From positions 1 through 24,833 of the forward strand of contig JBKQLZ010000007.1 in NCBI GenBank assembly GCA_052146895.1: 24,833 nucleotides of DNA, read 5' to 3'. This document shows positions 24,422 to 24,833 of this stretch, in pieces (within the stretch, counting starts at the first letter, position 1; every line of letters starts with the position of its first letter). This DNA comes from Palsa-601 sp052146895 (GTDB taxonomy: Bacteria; Actinomycetota; Acidimicrobiia; Acidimicrobiales; Bog-793). Below the pieces are notes generated by a model. It was not told the DNA's origin, searched no databases, and worked only from the letters and a program-made list of their open reading frames with translations. The position numbers and the translations under genes are program-made.

Positions 24422-24518
24422 ATTGCAGGCTACAGATCCGGGGTACTCGCCGAGGTGGCCAACCGGCGGGCGCCTCCATGGCACCCGCCGGGGGTCCGCT
24501 TCGAGACGATCGATCCGC

Positions 24519-24833
24519 TCAGGCGGCGACGTTCGTCTTGGTCGGCGGCACCAGGGAGTGAAGCCTTGCACTGGCCCGGCGCAGCTCGATGCCACGCCCG
24601 AGCAGCGACGTGCCTGAGATCAGGTTGAACAGGCCGAACAACAGGGCGAGCGAGATGGCGCCAATGTCGGGGCGGGCGAAGAGCACGACGCCGAACGCAA
24701 TGGAGACAAGGCCACCGAGGATGAACATGGCGCGGGTCCCGGCCTCTTCGCCGCTGCGGAAGGCAGCGAAGACTTCCAGGGCGCCAGTCACGAGGGCCCA
24801 GCTGGCGACGACCAGCACGAGGACGAGGACGGT
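24519..24833 (-). CDS. HdeD-like (DUF308) membrane protein, C-terminal part
   Basis: The gene runs off the right end of the window; 104 residues remain, reading TVLVLVLVVASWALVTGALE at the edge. Three hydrophobic segments are visible (about the first 20 residues, MFILGGLVSIAFGVVLFARPD and IGAISLALLFGLFNLISGTSLL). The LGGLVSIAFGVVLFARP and GALEVFAAFR patterns repeat in the way typical of HdeD/DUF308 proteins, which have about six helices. In enterobacteria HdeD is linked to acid resistance; actinobacterial members have no settled role. The hydrophilic tail ends in RLHSLVPPTKTNVAA. A GTG at 24818 is internal because the open frame continues past the window edge. Confidence 0.82.
   Translation of the reverse strand, partial: TVLVLVLVVASWALVTGALEVFAAFRSGEEAGTRAMFILGGLVSIAFGVVLFARPDIGAISLALLFGLFNLISGTSLLGRGIELRRASARLHSLVPPTKTNVAA

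Noticed and set aside
1..24833. tRNA, rRNA, insertion sequence or phage attachment site
   Set aside because: No T-loop-like GGTTCRANYCC in a cloverleaf context, no rRNA text, no transposase or integrase motif and no paired terminal repeats were seen by eye.

Overview
The window is GC-rich with strongly GC-ending codons, uses GTG and TTG starts, and often lacks a Shine-Dalgarno sequence. One predicted protein carries the 42-residue GYWLV/GDA repeat that is common in Acidimicrobiia. Together with a ZAS-type anti-sigma factor and predicted lipoproteins, this points to a high-GC actinobacterium, most likely from or near the Acidimicrobiia. That placement rests on family recognition, not on a marker gene. 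I see no rRNA, tRNA, CRISPR array, insertion sequence or phage gene.

Region 1 (1-1411): the tail of a YceI-family gene with a tandem repeat over its stop codon and a strong hairpin after it, then an aminoglycoside-phosphotransferase-like kinase. Region 2 (1433-9126, minus strand): read in the direction of transcription, an ECF sigma factor, its overlapping anti-sigma factor, a large GT-C-like membrane protein, then after a 246-base gap a GT4 glycosyltransferase and a glycogen-debranching-type enzyme. The anti-sigma factor has two blocks of collagen-like Gly-X-Ser triplets outside the membrane, the most unusual feature here. The surrounding glycosyltransferases suggest an envelope or glycan stress regulon.

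Region 3 (9259-14679): a short GYWLV-repeat protein divergent from the sigma factor, a cysteine-dioxygenase-like cupin, a possible frameshifted lipoprotein remnant, and a block of small stand-alone enzymes (DHFR/RibD-like reductase, PhnB-like VOC protein, DUF1801 protein, glyoxalase-like protein) around a PQQ-type beta-propeller lipoprotein.

Region 4 (14924-23030): an aromatic-compound catabolic island. It holds an APC permease, a TfdB-like FAD phenol hydroxylase with its own MarR regulator and a promoter overlapped by a palindrome, and a minus-strand operon of fumarylacetoacetate-hydrolase-like protein, type I extradiol dioxygenase and MhpA-like FAD monooxygenase. A leaderless TetR gene is divergent from that operon. 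The logic is uptake, ring hydroxylation, meta ring cleavage, then hydrolysis or hydration of the ring-opened product. A piece of a short-chain dehydrogenase C-terminus survives between the two halves and suggests a lost gene.

Region 5 (23142-24833): a PPOX/F420-type flavin-fold protein, a second TetR regulator and the partial end of an HdeD-like membrane protein.
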